DNA of 27,008 nucleotides from a bacterium UBP6_UBA1209 (GCA_002309575.1 DBXP01000034.1:1-27008), one strand, 5' to 3'. Positions 1-7,483 are shown, counted from the stretch's first letter. Translations and numbers: made by a program. The notes: generated by a model not told the origin, from the letters alone.

Positions 1-318
1 AAATTTGATTTGGTGAACGAAAAATATGACAAATTCACATTTCGGAGACTCGCAAATAATCGTAAAAAAATTGATGAGGTTTTCAAAGGTGCTATCCGTG
101 CAGCGGAAAGTTATGATTTTTTTATCGGTGAAAACGGCGAAACGCCGCTTATAACAGCTATAAGAGAATGGCATGGCGACGTTGCTGCCTATCTTATTTC
201 CAAGGGTGCCGATGTCAATTACAAAGATTGCAACGGTAATACGCCTCTGAGTGTTGCCAGAGAAGAAAAACGATCGGAATTGATTGAAATGTTGTTGAAA
301 AACGGAGCAAAAGAGTGA
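1..318 (+). CDS. Ankyrin-repeat protein, C-terminal part or short complete gene
   Basis: The reading frame is open to the left window edge, so this may be the 3' part of a longer gene; TTG at 10 and GTG at 13 are the only near starts and neither has a visible ribosome binding site. The C-terminal half carries about two ankyrin repeats: NGETPLITAIREWHGDVAAY followed by LISKGADVNYKDCNGNTPL and a last helix pair ending LLKNGAKE. Ankyrin repeats mediate protein-protein contacts; the partner cannot be inferred. The region is clearly more AT-rich than the phage genes to the right. The stop overlaps the next start (GTGA), suggesting co-translation with the small downstream gene. Confidence 0.7.
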   Translation, partial: KFDLVNEKYDKFTFRRLANNRKKIDEVFKGAIRAAESYDFFIGENGETPLITAIREWHGDVAAYLISKGADVNYKDCNGNTPLSVAREEKRSELIEMLLKNGAKE

Positions 319-506
319 AGCTTTACAACATGAACAAAGACCCGTTGAAAATGATTTTTTTCTATGGTGACAATGGTTCAGGCAAGCCGATGATTTATCG
401 AAACCCGTTTGTTCCCGGTGCTGAATATGGCTATGATTCAACGACCTATGAGAAGTGGCAACAAAAAGGATTTGCCCAGCCGGAGGTGGATCCATGGCTA
501 AAATAA
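315..506 (+). CDS. Small hypothetical protein, 63 aa
   Basis: I do not recognise this protein. It starts at GTG 315, overlapping the ankyrin gene stop by four bases; an in-frame ATG at 330 is an alternative. The product is rich in aromatic residues and Gly/Pro (for example FFYGDNGSGKPMIYRNPFVP) and has no signal peptide or membrane segment. The tight overlap with the ankyrin gene supports translation as a pair. The same frame continues without another stop for 42 codons after the TAA at 504, so the gene could be a truncated form of a longer one. Confidence 0.45.
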   Translation: MKLYNMNKDPLKMIFFYGDNGSGKPMIYRNPFVPGAEYGYDSTTYEKWQQKGFAQPEVDPWLK

Positions 507-635
507 TTGAGAAAATCAAAAGACGACCGCTGTTTTTTACATATATTTTTCTGTTCAGAAATGCTTGACCACTATACCATGCAAGTGTGCGGGAAAGTGA
601 TTCCGGTTAGAAATTCATTGAGATATTTACGATGA
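494..635 (+). other. Possible gene remnant or very small ORFs before osmC
   Basis: A good ribosome binding site (GGAGG at 483-487) precedes ATG 494, which opens only 24 codons (MAKIIEKIKRRPLFFTYIFL...). The overlapping frame that follows the TAA at 504 runs 507-635 and includes a protein-like stretch SEMLDHYTMQVCGKVIPVR, but its end is antisense to the osmC 3' end. A good SD with a very short product suggests a decayed or frameshifted gene. This is weakly supported. Confidence 0.2.
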
Positions 636-1026
636 CTTCTTTGCTGAGTGTCTGAGCTACCGGGCAGGTGTCAGCTGCTTTTTTGAGCATTTCCTTCTGT
701 TTTTCGGTGTAGTCGTGTTTCGGGAAGGTGAAGGCGATGTCGATCTGGCCGATGCGGCGCGGATTCTGTGCCATTGTCTTTTTGATTTCGTATTTCGTGC
801 CGTCAACATTGAAGTCGTGAGCCTGAGCGGTGATGCCCATGATCGTCATCATGCACGCAGCCAGTGCTCCGCAGACTGTGTCGGTCGGGGAGAAAGCCTC
901 TCCTTTGCCGTGGTTGTCGGTCGGAGCGTCGGTCATAATGGTGTTGTTCGATTTGAGGTGGGTCATTTCGTTGCGGAGCGAACCTTTGTACTCTCCTTTG
1001 ATGATTACCGGTGCGGTGTTTTCCAT
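607..1026 (-). CDS. OsmC/Ohr family protein
   Basis: A 139-residue protein of the OsmC superfamily, whose members are thiol-dependent peroxidases that reduce organic or fatty-acid hydroperoxides in the cytoplasm. Both family cysteines are present: one in the GALAACMMT motif (about residue 58) and one in DTCPVAQTL (about residue 121). The N-terminal SPTDTVCGALAAC context and the length (about 140 residues) are usual for the YhfA/OsmC-like branch rather than for classical Ohr. The start at 1026 is supported by a ribosome binding site (AAGGAGAG, 1032-1039). It is a single-gene unit with its own putative promoter (1063-1091) and lies outside the phage, so it is most likely a host gene. The substrate is not determined by the sequence. 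Confidence 0.9.
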   Translation of the reverse strand: MENTAPVIIKGEYKGSLRNEMTHLKSNNTIMTDAPTDNHGKGEAFSPTDTVCGALAACMMTIMGITAQAHDFNVDGTKYEIKKTMAQNPRRIGQIDIAFTFPKHDYTEKQKEMLKKAADTCPVAQTLSKEVIVNISMNF

Positions 1027-1062
1027 TTTTCTCTCCTTATAAGTTAAACAATAAACGGCGGT

Positions 1063-1091
1063 ATTTTAGAAAAATGCCTCATTTAGGCAAA
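1063..1091 (-). promoter_or_regulatory. Putative osmC promoter with an inverted repeat in the spacer
   Basis: On the minus strand TTTGCC (1086-1091) and TAAAAT (1063-1068) are separated by exactly 17 bp, resembling a sigma-70 promoter with a good -10 and a poor -35. A perfect inverted repeat TGCCT-5 nt-AGGCA (1075-1089) covers the spacer and the edge of the -35 element, where a repressor or redox regulator could bind. The regulator is unknown and no experimental start site is available. Confidence 0.4.
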
Positions 1092-1162
1092 TTTCCTGAA
1101 ACATGAACTGGTTTTGGTTTCTGTCCGCAGAAATCCTTCAAATTTTTATGAATCAAACTGGA

Positions 1163-1202
1163 GAGACGCTATACAATGACGTCTCACATCATCGTCATGA
1201 CG
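1163..1202. repeat. Inverted repeats between osmC and the lipoprotein gene
   Basis: GAGACG (1163-1168) pairs with CGTCTC (1180-1185) across an 11-nt loop, and a perfect 10-bp palindrome CGTCATGACG lies at 1193-1202. They sit downstream of the lipoprotein stop (1224) on the minus strand and upstream of osmC. No T-run follows either stem, so a classical intrinsic terminator is not supported. Confidence 0.3.
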
Positions 1203-1223
1203 TTTGGCAGATGTTTCTGGAAT

Positions 1224-4085
1224 TTATTGATAACTTATGCAGACAACGCTTTTTTTAGCGCTTTTCGTGTAACTAGAGTCTACTGTGCCACGCTCGAAAT
1301 CAAGAGAGTAGGCTATTGCTGCATAGGATTCCTTTGATGTTGAAGACCAGAGTTTTGTGTTTGCAGGCATCTCAGGGAAATTCGAAGCAGGTTCTGTTTT
1401 TTCGTAGTTTACGAGGGAAAGGAGTTCGTTTATGTCAGGGAGATGCCAGTTGGAAATACCGGCGTATGTAAGATTCTCGCAGTAGGAAAGGGCCTCCTGC
1501 CAGGTTTTTTCCTTAGCAATGGTTTTGGTCCATTTCGGGTCACCCGCTCTAGCAGGAACGAATGTTGCATATTCTTCAGTAGCGCTGCCAGATATCGTGA
1601 ACGATTTTTGGGACATCCGCTTGCCTCTGACGCACATAACACGGAAAGAGTCGTTCTTTTGAGATTTGTATGAAATTGGATTGAAAGTCCAAGCTGCTGT
1701 ATCGTCTTGATATGCGGAAGAAGTCCATACTTTGGCTTCAGTTACTGATTCGAACACTGTTTTAAAGAGCTGATTCTTCATATCGATCGTCTGCATTTCA
1801 TGCATGTTCGGAAGTCTCCAGTCTTTTTTACCGGCATAATCGAGATTTTCACAGTAAACATTTGCTCCGACCCATGTGTAGAATCCTTCCGAAAGCGTTT
1901 GAGTCCATTCAAGGCCGTTGTTGTCGTCAATTATATATTTCTGATTGTTGGCAAGGCCCTGGGAGAATGTTTTGCTGAAGCAGCCGTGCGAGAACTGTGC
2001 ATCCTGTCCGAAGAAATCCTCTCCTTCTGCTGGGCAGGTTATTTCAGTATTGTTGCTGTAACATTTTTCCTGGTCTGTGCAGATTTTGTTTAAAGTGTTG
2101 CTCTGAGTATTTGCGGATTCGGATTCAACGCATTGCTCTCCGTCCCATTTGTAGCCGCTGTTGCAGTTGCAATAATAGTTTTCAGCGTCTGACGCAGTGC
2201 AGCTTCCGTTTGAATTATAGACCTGGGAGCATGTTCCACCTCCGCAGTAGCTGCAGGCATTCCCGTTCCAGAAATAGTTGTTATTGCAGAGACATTCATA
2301 TTTTTCTTCAGTTTGAGGAATGCAGAAACCAGTTGAATTTGTGCCGCAGTTTGCGGTTTTGCAAGGATCTGCCGCACATTTTTCACCTTCCCAGAAAAAT
2401 CCCTCCTTGCAGATGTCAGAGCGGACGCAGCGGACAGTATGGTAACTATCCTGGTCGGCGTTGGAGCGTTGTAAATTTACTGCGTATACCGATGAGAAAT
2501 AAGAGGATGAGATGAATCTCATCCAATTGGAACCGTCATGATTTATCGTGCTGTTTATTGATGCAATAATGAATGCGCTGATTTCGTTTGTATTAGGAAG
2601 TCTCCAGTCCGAGTATCCGGCATGGACAAGATTTTCGCAGTATTTAAAAGCCTGTCTGGGGTTTTTATAAGGAGCTGCCTCTTTCTGCCACATAAGTTCC
2701 GACGAGGAATCGACATAGACTTTCGTGCTGTTTACAGTCCATTCGGTAAGTTCCAAAGACGGCAACTCGTCTCCGCGGACACAGATTACAGAATAAGGAT
2801 TAGATTTCGAATACGAATATGTTTCAGGTGCAGAAGAATACTCGAATGACAATACTGTGGCAGAACTCGAACCTGCTGCTGAAGTCCAGAAAACTTTTGA
2901 ATAAAGATTCTGAAAATAGGTCGATCTGGTGGATCCATTGGTGAAGAGTGTCATAAGTTCGTGTATGTTAGGAATTCTCCAGTCATTTTTACCGGCAAGA
3001 TCCAACTGTTCACAATATTCTTTTGCGGCTTCAAATGTATAGGTCGTTTCCGGTATCTCTTTCTGCCATGAAAGTCCGGTAGTAAGGCTTGTTATGGTGT
3101 CGTCATCGCTTTCAAAATACTGTCTTACGCATGTTCCGGCATTAGCATACTGTGCATCCTGTCCGTAGAAAGTTTCGCCTTTTGCAGGACATTCTGCCGC
3201 TTTAGGGCTAGGGAAGGCATGACATTTGTCATCATCCGTGCAGATGATGCCTAAAGAAGGCCTGCGGTCAACACATCCCGCAATTTTTCCGTTCCAGTAA
3301 TATTCGTATTCACAGTCGCACAGATATTCGAAAGCGCTTTTACTTTCACATGAATGATTAATCGCATGTTCGAAAGCGGCACACGGGTTGTCTGCGCACG
3401 GATCGATACAGTTTTTTCCATTCCAGAAATAGGTCTCTTTGCATTTGAAACGGCATTCGTATGAGCTCGGTTCCTCGTTATAGACTCCTTGCAGCTCTTC
3501 ATTTCCTGCATCCCAAGGCTGAGTTATTTCGGAAACAGTGTTCCACTCCGCGTTTTCCGGAAGTCCGGTGCACTGTCCGATTTTTGTTTCATTGTCGCAA
3601 TACTGATATGCGTTATCCCATAAATAGTGTTCCTTGCATTCACATAAATACGGTGATTCGTCCTGAGTGTCGTCATAGTAGCATTTACCTGTCGAACCCT
3701 CCATATATTCCTCTTTGCAATAACCGAGAGCGCACCATTCCATGCATTCTTCACCATCCCAGAAATAGTGCTTGTTGCAGCCGCATGAGAAATCATTCTG
3801 GTGAGCAGTACAGATTCCGTCGGAATTGGCGATGTTTTTGCACGGATTCGGGTTGCAAATACCAGGTTCTTCGGTCGGTTCAGTTGGTTCTGTGTCGGAA
3901 TCATCAGCCGGTTCTGTGTCCGTCGGCTCGGTATCGCCTGACGGTTCTGTGTCGACTGCATCGTCGTCAGTCACGCTTTCTTCCGAATCGGGAGTTTCAT
4001 TTTTGTTTTCTTTTTTCGAGCCGCCGCATCCTGCAAAGAAAAGCAGCGCAGCCAAAATCGTTAAGCAGAGACAAAGTTTTTTCAT
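1224..4085 (-). CDS. Large surface lipoprotein with EGF-like and four DUF1566 domains
   Basis: I place the start at ATG 4085, because GGAGG (4091-4095) lies 5 nt upstream; the frame open to 4097 would include the SD itself. The signal peptide MKKLCLCLTILAALLFFAGC has a lipobox ending at Cys20. A low-complexity acidic linker of repeated DTEPTD-type units follows (about residues 25-75). Cys-rich EGF-like modules, each ending in a Y(F/Y/K)W(D/N)G...C motif, come next, about four before and two after the first DUF1566 pair. Four DUF1566 (Lcl C-terminal, C-type-lectin-like) domains carry the signatures NDWRIPNIHEL, SDWRLPNTNEI, KDWRLPNMHEM and SNWHLPDINEL and end in VICVRG, VRCVRS, VMCVRG and VVCISYQ. 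A ligand-binding or adhesive role at the cell surface is inferred. The phage DGR fibre ends in the same domain type. Confidence 0.9.
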   Translation of the reverse strand: MKKLCLCLTILAALLFFAGCGGSKKENKNETPDSEESVTDDDAVDTEPSGDTEPTDTEPADDSDTEPTEPTEEPGICNPNPCKNIANSDGICTAHQNDFSCGCNKHYFWDGEECMEWCALGYCKEEYMEGSTGKCYYDDTQDESPYLCECKEHYLWDNAYQYCDNETKIGQCTGLPENAEWNTVSEITQPWDAGNEELQGVYNEEPSSYECRFKCKETYFWNGKNCIDPCADNPCAAFEHAINHSCESKSAFEYLCDCEYEYYWNGKIAGCVDRRPSLGIICTDDDKCHAFPSPKAAECPAKGETFYGQDAQYANAGTCVRQYFESDDDTITSLTTGLSWQKEIPETTYTFEAAKEYCEQLDLAGKNDWRIPNIHELMTLFTNGSTRSTYFQNLYSKVFWTSAAGSSSATVLSFEYSSAPETYSYSKSNPYSVICVRGDELPSLELTEWTVNSTKVYVDSSSELMWQKEAAPYKNPRQAFKYCENLVHAGYSDWRLPNTNEISAFIIASINSTINHDGSNWMRFISSSYFSSVYAVNLQRSNADQDSYHTVRCVRSDICKEGFFWEGEKCAADPCKTANCGTNSTGFCIPQTEEKYECLCNNNYFWNGNACSYCGGGTCSQVYNSNGSCTASDAENYYCNCNSGYKWDGEQCVESESANTQSNTLNKICTDQEKCYSNNTEITCPAEGEDFFGQDAQFSHGCFSKTFSQGLANNQKYIIDDNNGLEWTQTLSEGFYTWVGANVYCENLDYAGKKDWRLPNMHEMQTIDMKNQLFKTVFESVTEAKVWTSSAYQDDTAAWTFNPISYKSQKNDSFRVMCVRGKRMSQKSFTISGSATEEYATFVPARAGDPKWTKTIAKEKTWQEALSYCENLTYAGISNWHLPDINELLSLVNYEKTEPASNFPEMPANTKLWSSTSKESYAAIAYSLDFERGTVDSSYTKSAKKSVVCISYQ

Positions 4086-4165
4086 TAAGGCCTCCATCCT
4101 ATTTTACGCAACGGAACTCGTTGTTTTCAAAATCTTTATGGTATTGTGCGACGTATCCGCGGCAT

Positions 4166-4193
4166 ATTATAACCGCGCGCGCAGATTGGCAAA
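4166..4193 (-). promoter_or_regulatory. Putative promoter of the lipoprotein gene
   Basis: On the minus strand a perfect -10 hexamer TATAAT (4166-4171) is preceded by TTTGCC (4188-4193) with a 16-bp spacer, the same weak -35 form as the putative osmC promoter. This predicts a 5' leader of roughly 70 nt before ATG 4085. The palindromic 23-bp repeats at 4195-4258 lie immediately upstream of the -35 element. Confidence 0.45.
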
Positions 4194-4194
4194 C

Positions 4195-4258
4195 CGTTGC
4201 GCGTAGTTTGTCACAAACTCCAAAAACACGCGGCGCGTTGCGCGTAGTTTGTCACAAA
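4195..4258. repeat. Twin 23-bp direct repeats with a central palindrome at the prophage edge
   Basis: Identical 23-bp copies lie at 4195-4217 and 4236-4258, 41 bp start to start, in the same orientation. Each contains TTTGTCACAAA, an inverted repeat around a single base; in the first copy the palindrome extends to 15 bp (AGTTTGTCACAAACT). Copy 2 overlaps the stop codon of the methylase remnant (4252-4254), and copy 1 abuts the putative lipoprotein promoter. They could be regulator operators, or transposase-binding repeats at the right end of a Mu-like prophage. Both readings are inference. Confidence 0.6.
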
Positions 4259-5042
4259 TCATCGAAAAGACTTCCCTGAACGGCCTTTTCTTCGTAGTTC
4301 CACACTAAAAGCTCTTCAAAGTCGCGTGCCGACTTATTGTTCAGCGAGCCCCGGCGGTTGATCCTTTTCTGCTTAAAATCCTTGTACAGTTCGCAGATTT
4401 CCGGGCAGGCATTATATGACAGAATCCATCTTGCTTTGCTCTTTTTCAGCAGCCCGGCCAGCCTTTCGTGGTCAAAGCTCCCGGCTTGGTAATAGTGTTC
4501 CGTCTCAAAAGGTAAAAGAAAACATCCGGCTTGTCGTAGCGTTCAAGCAGCACCGAATAGTCCAGGCACTCGATGTTGGTTTTCTGCAGCCGCTTCGAGA
4601 TCGCGATTATCCGGGACTGAATAGCTTCGACTGAGCTCAGATTTCTCGGCGCGTATGACGGATTGACGATCCTGGCACCGAAGCAGAAGTTCAATAAATA
4701 CAGTGTTTTAAATGCCTGAAAATACTCGCAATTTCGGGGGGGGGTAAAATCGCGCATCCGGTTAAAAAACGACCTGGAACTGAAAACAAAGTTAAATTCC
4801 CGCGCAAATTCCTCGCCGCGCTCCTTTACCACCCTGTAAAGATTGATAATTTCGTCGTTAAGGTCATTGATAATCTCGCACGGAGCCCACCTTTCCCTGG
4901 CAAAATAAATCGCCCCGCCGCCGAAGAAAGGCTCGACGTAAGTGCTTATATCGCCAGGTATCATCGGCACGATGTAAGGTCTCAGCACCTTCTTCCCGCC
5001 GATGTACGGGAAAAGGTGGTCAATCGGAATAATCTTAGGCAT
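4252..5042 (-). pseudogene. D12-class adenine-specific DNA methyltransferase (Dam-like), frameshifted at the catalytic motif
   Basis: The N-terminal part has the D12-class SAM-binding motifs PYIGGKKVL (about residue 12) and VEPFFGGGAIYF (about residue 36). The frame reads DVFFYL where DPPY should follow, then runs out of frame to a stop at 4446. In the -1-related frame the expected rest of the protein continues from about 4507-4514 to a TGA at 4252-4254: FETEHYYQAGSFDHERLAGL, WILSYNACPEICELY and a C-terminal tail ending SLFDDL. The join needs a loss of 3n+1 bases. A 10-bp deletion between two CCT triplets would remove LDP and fit. The start overlaps the upstream fibre-like gene by 8 bp. A last-gene DNA modification enzyme matches the place of Mu mom. 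It is probably inactive, unless this is a sequencing error. Confidence 0.8.
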
Positions 5043-5628
5043 GGTGCAGCTCCATAATTTTTGCGCGGATCAGCCCGTCCATTTCAGCCGCCTTCACAGC
5101 CTCGTAAGCCGTGTAAGAGACCGATCCTGCGGTCATCTCTATAAGATCACGCAGCGTGGCCAGAGCCGCGTTAGAAAGGTCAATAGTGAGGTTTACCGCC
5201 CCGACAGTGTCATCGTTGAACTGAATCGGGATCGTAATGACCTCCGAAACTACCGTGTCGCCCGCTTCCGGAATATGACTTTCCGGGTGAGCTGAGATCC
5301 AGAACAAAACAGCATCCTCGAAGCTGTCCGGATTGTCCGGATCGGCAACAAAAAGAGCCACTTCCTGGATCGTTTTTCCGTGCGAAGCGGCATCAGCCTC
5401 GAAAAGAGCCTCGAAATGTATCGTCGTATTGTTGGCCGGTTCAATGTACCTGCGTTTGATCTCTCCGTGCCACCAGCCATCCGTCATTCCGGTTTCCGTC
5501 CCGTCATAAACCGGAGCCTCGCCGCCGCCGAAATCGCCGAGCCCCATCCACTTGACATCGAACGTCTTGGTGTGATCTGCGATATACGCTGCAAGCAGCT
5601 CTAAGCCTCTGTTTGTAAATTTTCCCAT
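5035..5628 (-). CDS. Tail-collar-fibre-like protein downstream of the DGR
   Basis: A 197-residue protein. Its N-terminus (MGKFTNRGLELLAAYIADHT followed by a WMGLGDFGGG motif) resembles the N-terminal domain of phage tail-collar fibres such as P2 gpH, where the first strands and a (V/M)GxGxG segment are typical. The middle has the characteristic IQEVALFVADPDNPDSF block, and the protein ends at about the length of that domain alone. ATG 5628 has GGAGG at 5634-5638 and lies inside the 3' end of the reverse transcriptase gene (28-bp overlap). The C-terminus overlaps the methylase start. It may be a fibre attachment or chaperone-like partner of the diversified fibre; that role is inferred from position and similarity only. 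Confidence 0.6.
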   Translation of the reverse strand: MGKFTNRGLELLAAYIADHTKTFDVKWMGLGDFGGGEAPVYDGTETGMTDGWWHGEIKRRYIEPANNTTIHFEALFEADAASHGKTIQEVALFVADPDNPDSFEDAVLFWISAHPESHIPEAGDTVVSEVITIPIQFNDDTVGAVNLTIDLSNAALATLRDLIEMTAGSVSYTAYEAVKAAEMDGLIRAKIMELHHA

Positions 5629-7076
5629 AGTCCCCTCCTTATAAAATCCCAGATTTGTTTTTCCCTCTCAGCCTTAAATTGCGCCTTAAAGACTGCTTTA
5701 TTTCCCTGAAATTCAAAGTAATTCCAGACCCATTTATTAAGATTTAAAACCTTATTAAATATAGTGCGGGCTTTTGCCTTCGCCGCGTGAGAAAGATAAG
5801 AATTAAGCAGTGATCTGACCTCCGCAAGCTCGCCGAGATCGAGTTTTCTTTTGGCCGCTTTTTTTCGCCAGCCCTCCATTTTTCGTGCGAAATTGTTGAC
5901 TACGCGCCTCCGGACAAGCCGGTAGAACACATGCTGCACATACCCCGGAAAATTGATCCCGCAGCTTAGCGGTGCGAGCTTGACCGCCTTTTTCAGCTTC
6001 AGCTCTAATTTTTCTTCAAGAAAATTCCTTATAATTTCAAGCCATTCCGAAAGCTGCTCTTTGCTTTCGTGCAAAATAATAAAGTCATCGACATACCTGA
6101 CGTAATATCTGGCCTTCAACGTATGTTTAACGAACTGGTCAAGCGTGTTTAAATAGACATTTGCGAAAAACTGGCTTGTCAGATTTCCGATCGGCAATCC
6201 CCGGCCCCTGGAGTGAAAAAGACTTTTCTGAGGCGGCACCATAGCCCATTCTTCCGGTCTCGCCTTGTTTATATAGCTCTCAGTCGGATCGTGAAAAACT
6301 AAAATCTTCAATAATTTTCTGATATTCTCTTTTTCTTCGCTTTCTTCCCGGAACTGCTTGTCGAGCCCTTTTTCGAGCAACTTCCACAAAATATCACGAT
6401 TGATCGACATAAAAAAGTTGGCCACGTCAAGTTGCAGAAAATAAGCCCGTTTTTTGCCGTTTTCTGTTATGCTTCTGACAAAATGAGCGACCCGGTCAAC
6501 CGCAGCGAGCGTCCCTTTTCCTTTCCGGCAGGCGTAAGAATCGAAAATAAACACCTTCTCCCAGTAAGGCTCAAGTCTCCTGACAATAAGATGATGCACG
6601 ATTCGATCTCTAAAATCAGCCGCAAAAACCTCTCGAGGCTTCGGATTTTTGACGACAAAACAGACCGATTTTCCTGGCTTATAAGTGCCGTTTTGCAGTT
6701 CCTTCGTAAGTCTGACAAGGTTGCTCGACACCTTTTTCTCAAATTCCTGTTCATTGGCGGTTCCGCGCTTCCGGCGGCGACAGTCTGCGTAGGCGTTATA
6801 TATACTCTTATCTTCCAAAACATTCTTCGCGTTCAAAAAGCGGACGCAGCGCACATAGTTCGTGTTGTTCTTGTTGTTGTTGTTCACATTGCCATTGCTG
6901 AAATTCACGTTCCAAGCGTTCGTGGCACAGCTACCCTCGCAAGCAAACGCCCGCAAATCCGGGAACTTATCTGCCTCGGCCTGACTCATTCGATACAGGC
7001 TTTTGGCCGGAGAGCTCTCGCTCTTCCCGTATACGTCTCTGGTGTCCCGGTACAACCGCGAATTAAGGTCGCTCAT
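5601..7076 (-). CDS. DGR reverse transcriptase with the template repeat in its 5' coding region
   Basis: The protein has 491 residues. The RT core begins near residue 85 (IYNAYADCRRRKRGTANEQE). Motif A is FLQLDVANFFMSI (Asp217), the DGR-type motif GLPIGNLTSQFFAN spans about 293-306, and the catalytic YVDD box is at 328-331. IGNLTSQ in place of the QG-type motif of group II and retroviral enzymes marks the DGR lineage. It copies the template RNA while misreading adenines, with the Avd partner. ATG 7076 overlaps the avd stop (ATGA), supporting translational coupling from this start. Consequently residues 51-79 are translated template repeat (an Asn-rich stretch), giving an extension of about 85 residues not usual for DGR RTs of 300-400 residues. 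The only plausible start after the template repeat is TTG 6818, preceded by GAAG; no in-frame ATG exists there. Confidence 0.95.
   Translation of the reverse strand: MSDLNSRLYRDTRDVYGKSESSPAKSLYRMSQAEADKFPDLRAFACEGSCATNAWNVNFSNGNVNNNNKNNTNYVRCVRFLNAKNVLEDKSIYNAYADCRRRKRGTANEQEFEKKVSSNLVRLTKELQNGTYKPGKSVCFVVKNPKPREVFAADFRDRIVHHLIVRRLEPYWEKVFIFDSYACRKGKGTLAAVDRVAHFVRSITENGKKRAYFLQLDVANFFMSINRDILWKLLEKGLDKQFREESEEKENIRKLLKILVFHDPTESYINKARPEEWAMVPPQKSLFHSRGRGLPIGNLTSQFFANVYLNTLDQFVKHTLKARYYVRYVDDFIILHESKEQLSEWLEIIRNFLEEKLELKLKKAVKLAPLSCGINFPGYVQHVFYRLVRRRVVNNFARKMEGWRKKAAKRKLDLGELAEVRSLLNSYLSHAAKAKARTIFNKVLNLNKWVWNYFEFQGNKAVFKAQFKAEREKQIWDFIRRGLWENLQTEA
6839..6927 (-). repeat. DGR template repeat (TR)
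   Basis: This 89-bp segment matches the variable repeat at 7516-7604 without gaps. On the coding strand the TR has 30 adenines. Nine of them differ in the VR (four A to G with a double change in one codon making five, three A to T, one A to C), and none of the 59 other positions differs. The adenines are mostly in AAC/AAT codons, so the translated TR reads as a run of Asn with conserved NYVRCVR at the end. The first 24 bases in plus-strand order (6839-6862), which encode that end, are unchanged and GC-rich, as expected of an initiation-of-mutagenic-homing region. The TR lies inside the reverse transcriptase reading frame. Confidence 0.95.
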
Positions 7077-7450
7077 TGAGGTGCGATACCTCCCTGATTC
7101 TGCCTGTTAAAACACCTGAGCAGCCTCTCGTTCTGCTCCACAATATCGTGAAGCATTTCGGAGGCGTGGAACCATGATTTGTAACTATCGAAGCAGTTCA
7201 GCTCTTCGCAGAGAGCCATCTTGATCTGAAATCTGTTCAGATCCTGACGGAGATCCTCGCAGAATTTTGCCTTTTCACTTTTCTCCCTGTCGTTAAGCGT
7301 CGCGATCTTATAAAGAAGTTCCGTCACCATCATCCGCAGCTCGCTCCCGAAAGTGTACTTGTCACACTTGTGGAACTTCCGGACACACTGCTCGACGTGG
7401 ACCGTGAGCTGAAAAGCCGTCCTGTAAATATTCATATTTTGATAACTCAT
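7073..7450 (-). CDS. avd: Avd-like DGR accessory variability determinant
   Basis: A 125-residue, mostly helical, basic and Cys-containing protein between the diversified gene and the RT, the usual place of avd. Its helices (for example NIYRTAFQLTVHVEQCVRKF, then a second carrying FGSELRMMVTELLYKI) fit the four-helix-bundle Avd/S23 fold, which forms a barrel that binds RNA and the RT and is needed for mutagenic retrohoming. I choose ATG 7450, with GGAGG at 7455-7459; a longer frame to 7474 would run into the 7462-7483 hairpin and use TTG. The stop overlaps the RT start codon. The family call rests on position, length and helix pattern more than on strong motifs. Confidence 0.85.
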   Translation of the reverse strand: MSYQNMNIYRTAFQLTVHVEQCVRKFHKCDKYTFGSELRMMVTELLYKIATLNDREKSEKAKFCEDLRQDLNRFQIKMALCEELNCFDSYKSWFHASEMLHDIVEQNERLLRCFNRQNQGGIAPQ

Positions 7451-7461
7451 CTTCCCTCCAT

Positions 7462-7483
7462 GCCCGCCCCTCAAAAGGCGGGC
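7462..7483. terminator. GC-rich hairpin between the VR gene and avd
   Basis: GCCCGCC (7462-7468) and GGCGGGC (7477-7483) form a perfect 7-bp stem with an 8-nt loop, just upstream of the avd SD and about 30 bp after the end of the VR. On the minus strand no T-run follows, so full termination is unlikely; it may attenuate or process the message, or be a DNA structure that stimulates homing. Confidence 0.45.

Noticed and set aside
1224..4085. Lipoprotein gene as a second DGR target
   Set aside because: Only a 13-bp tract matches the TR; the sequence upstream of it has no TR-like alignment, so the protein similarity reflects the shared domain family and not mutagenic homing.
3461..4279. A 272-codon plus-strand frame opposite the lipoprotein N-terminus
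   Set aside because: It is antisense to the lipobox and EGF modules and crosses the promoter and repeat region; no SD or domain is visible.
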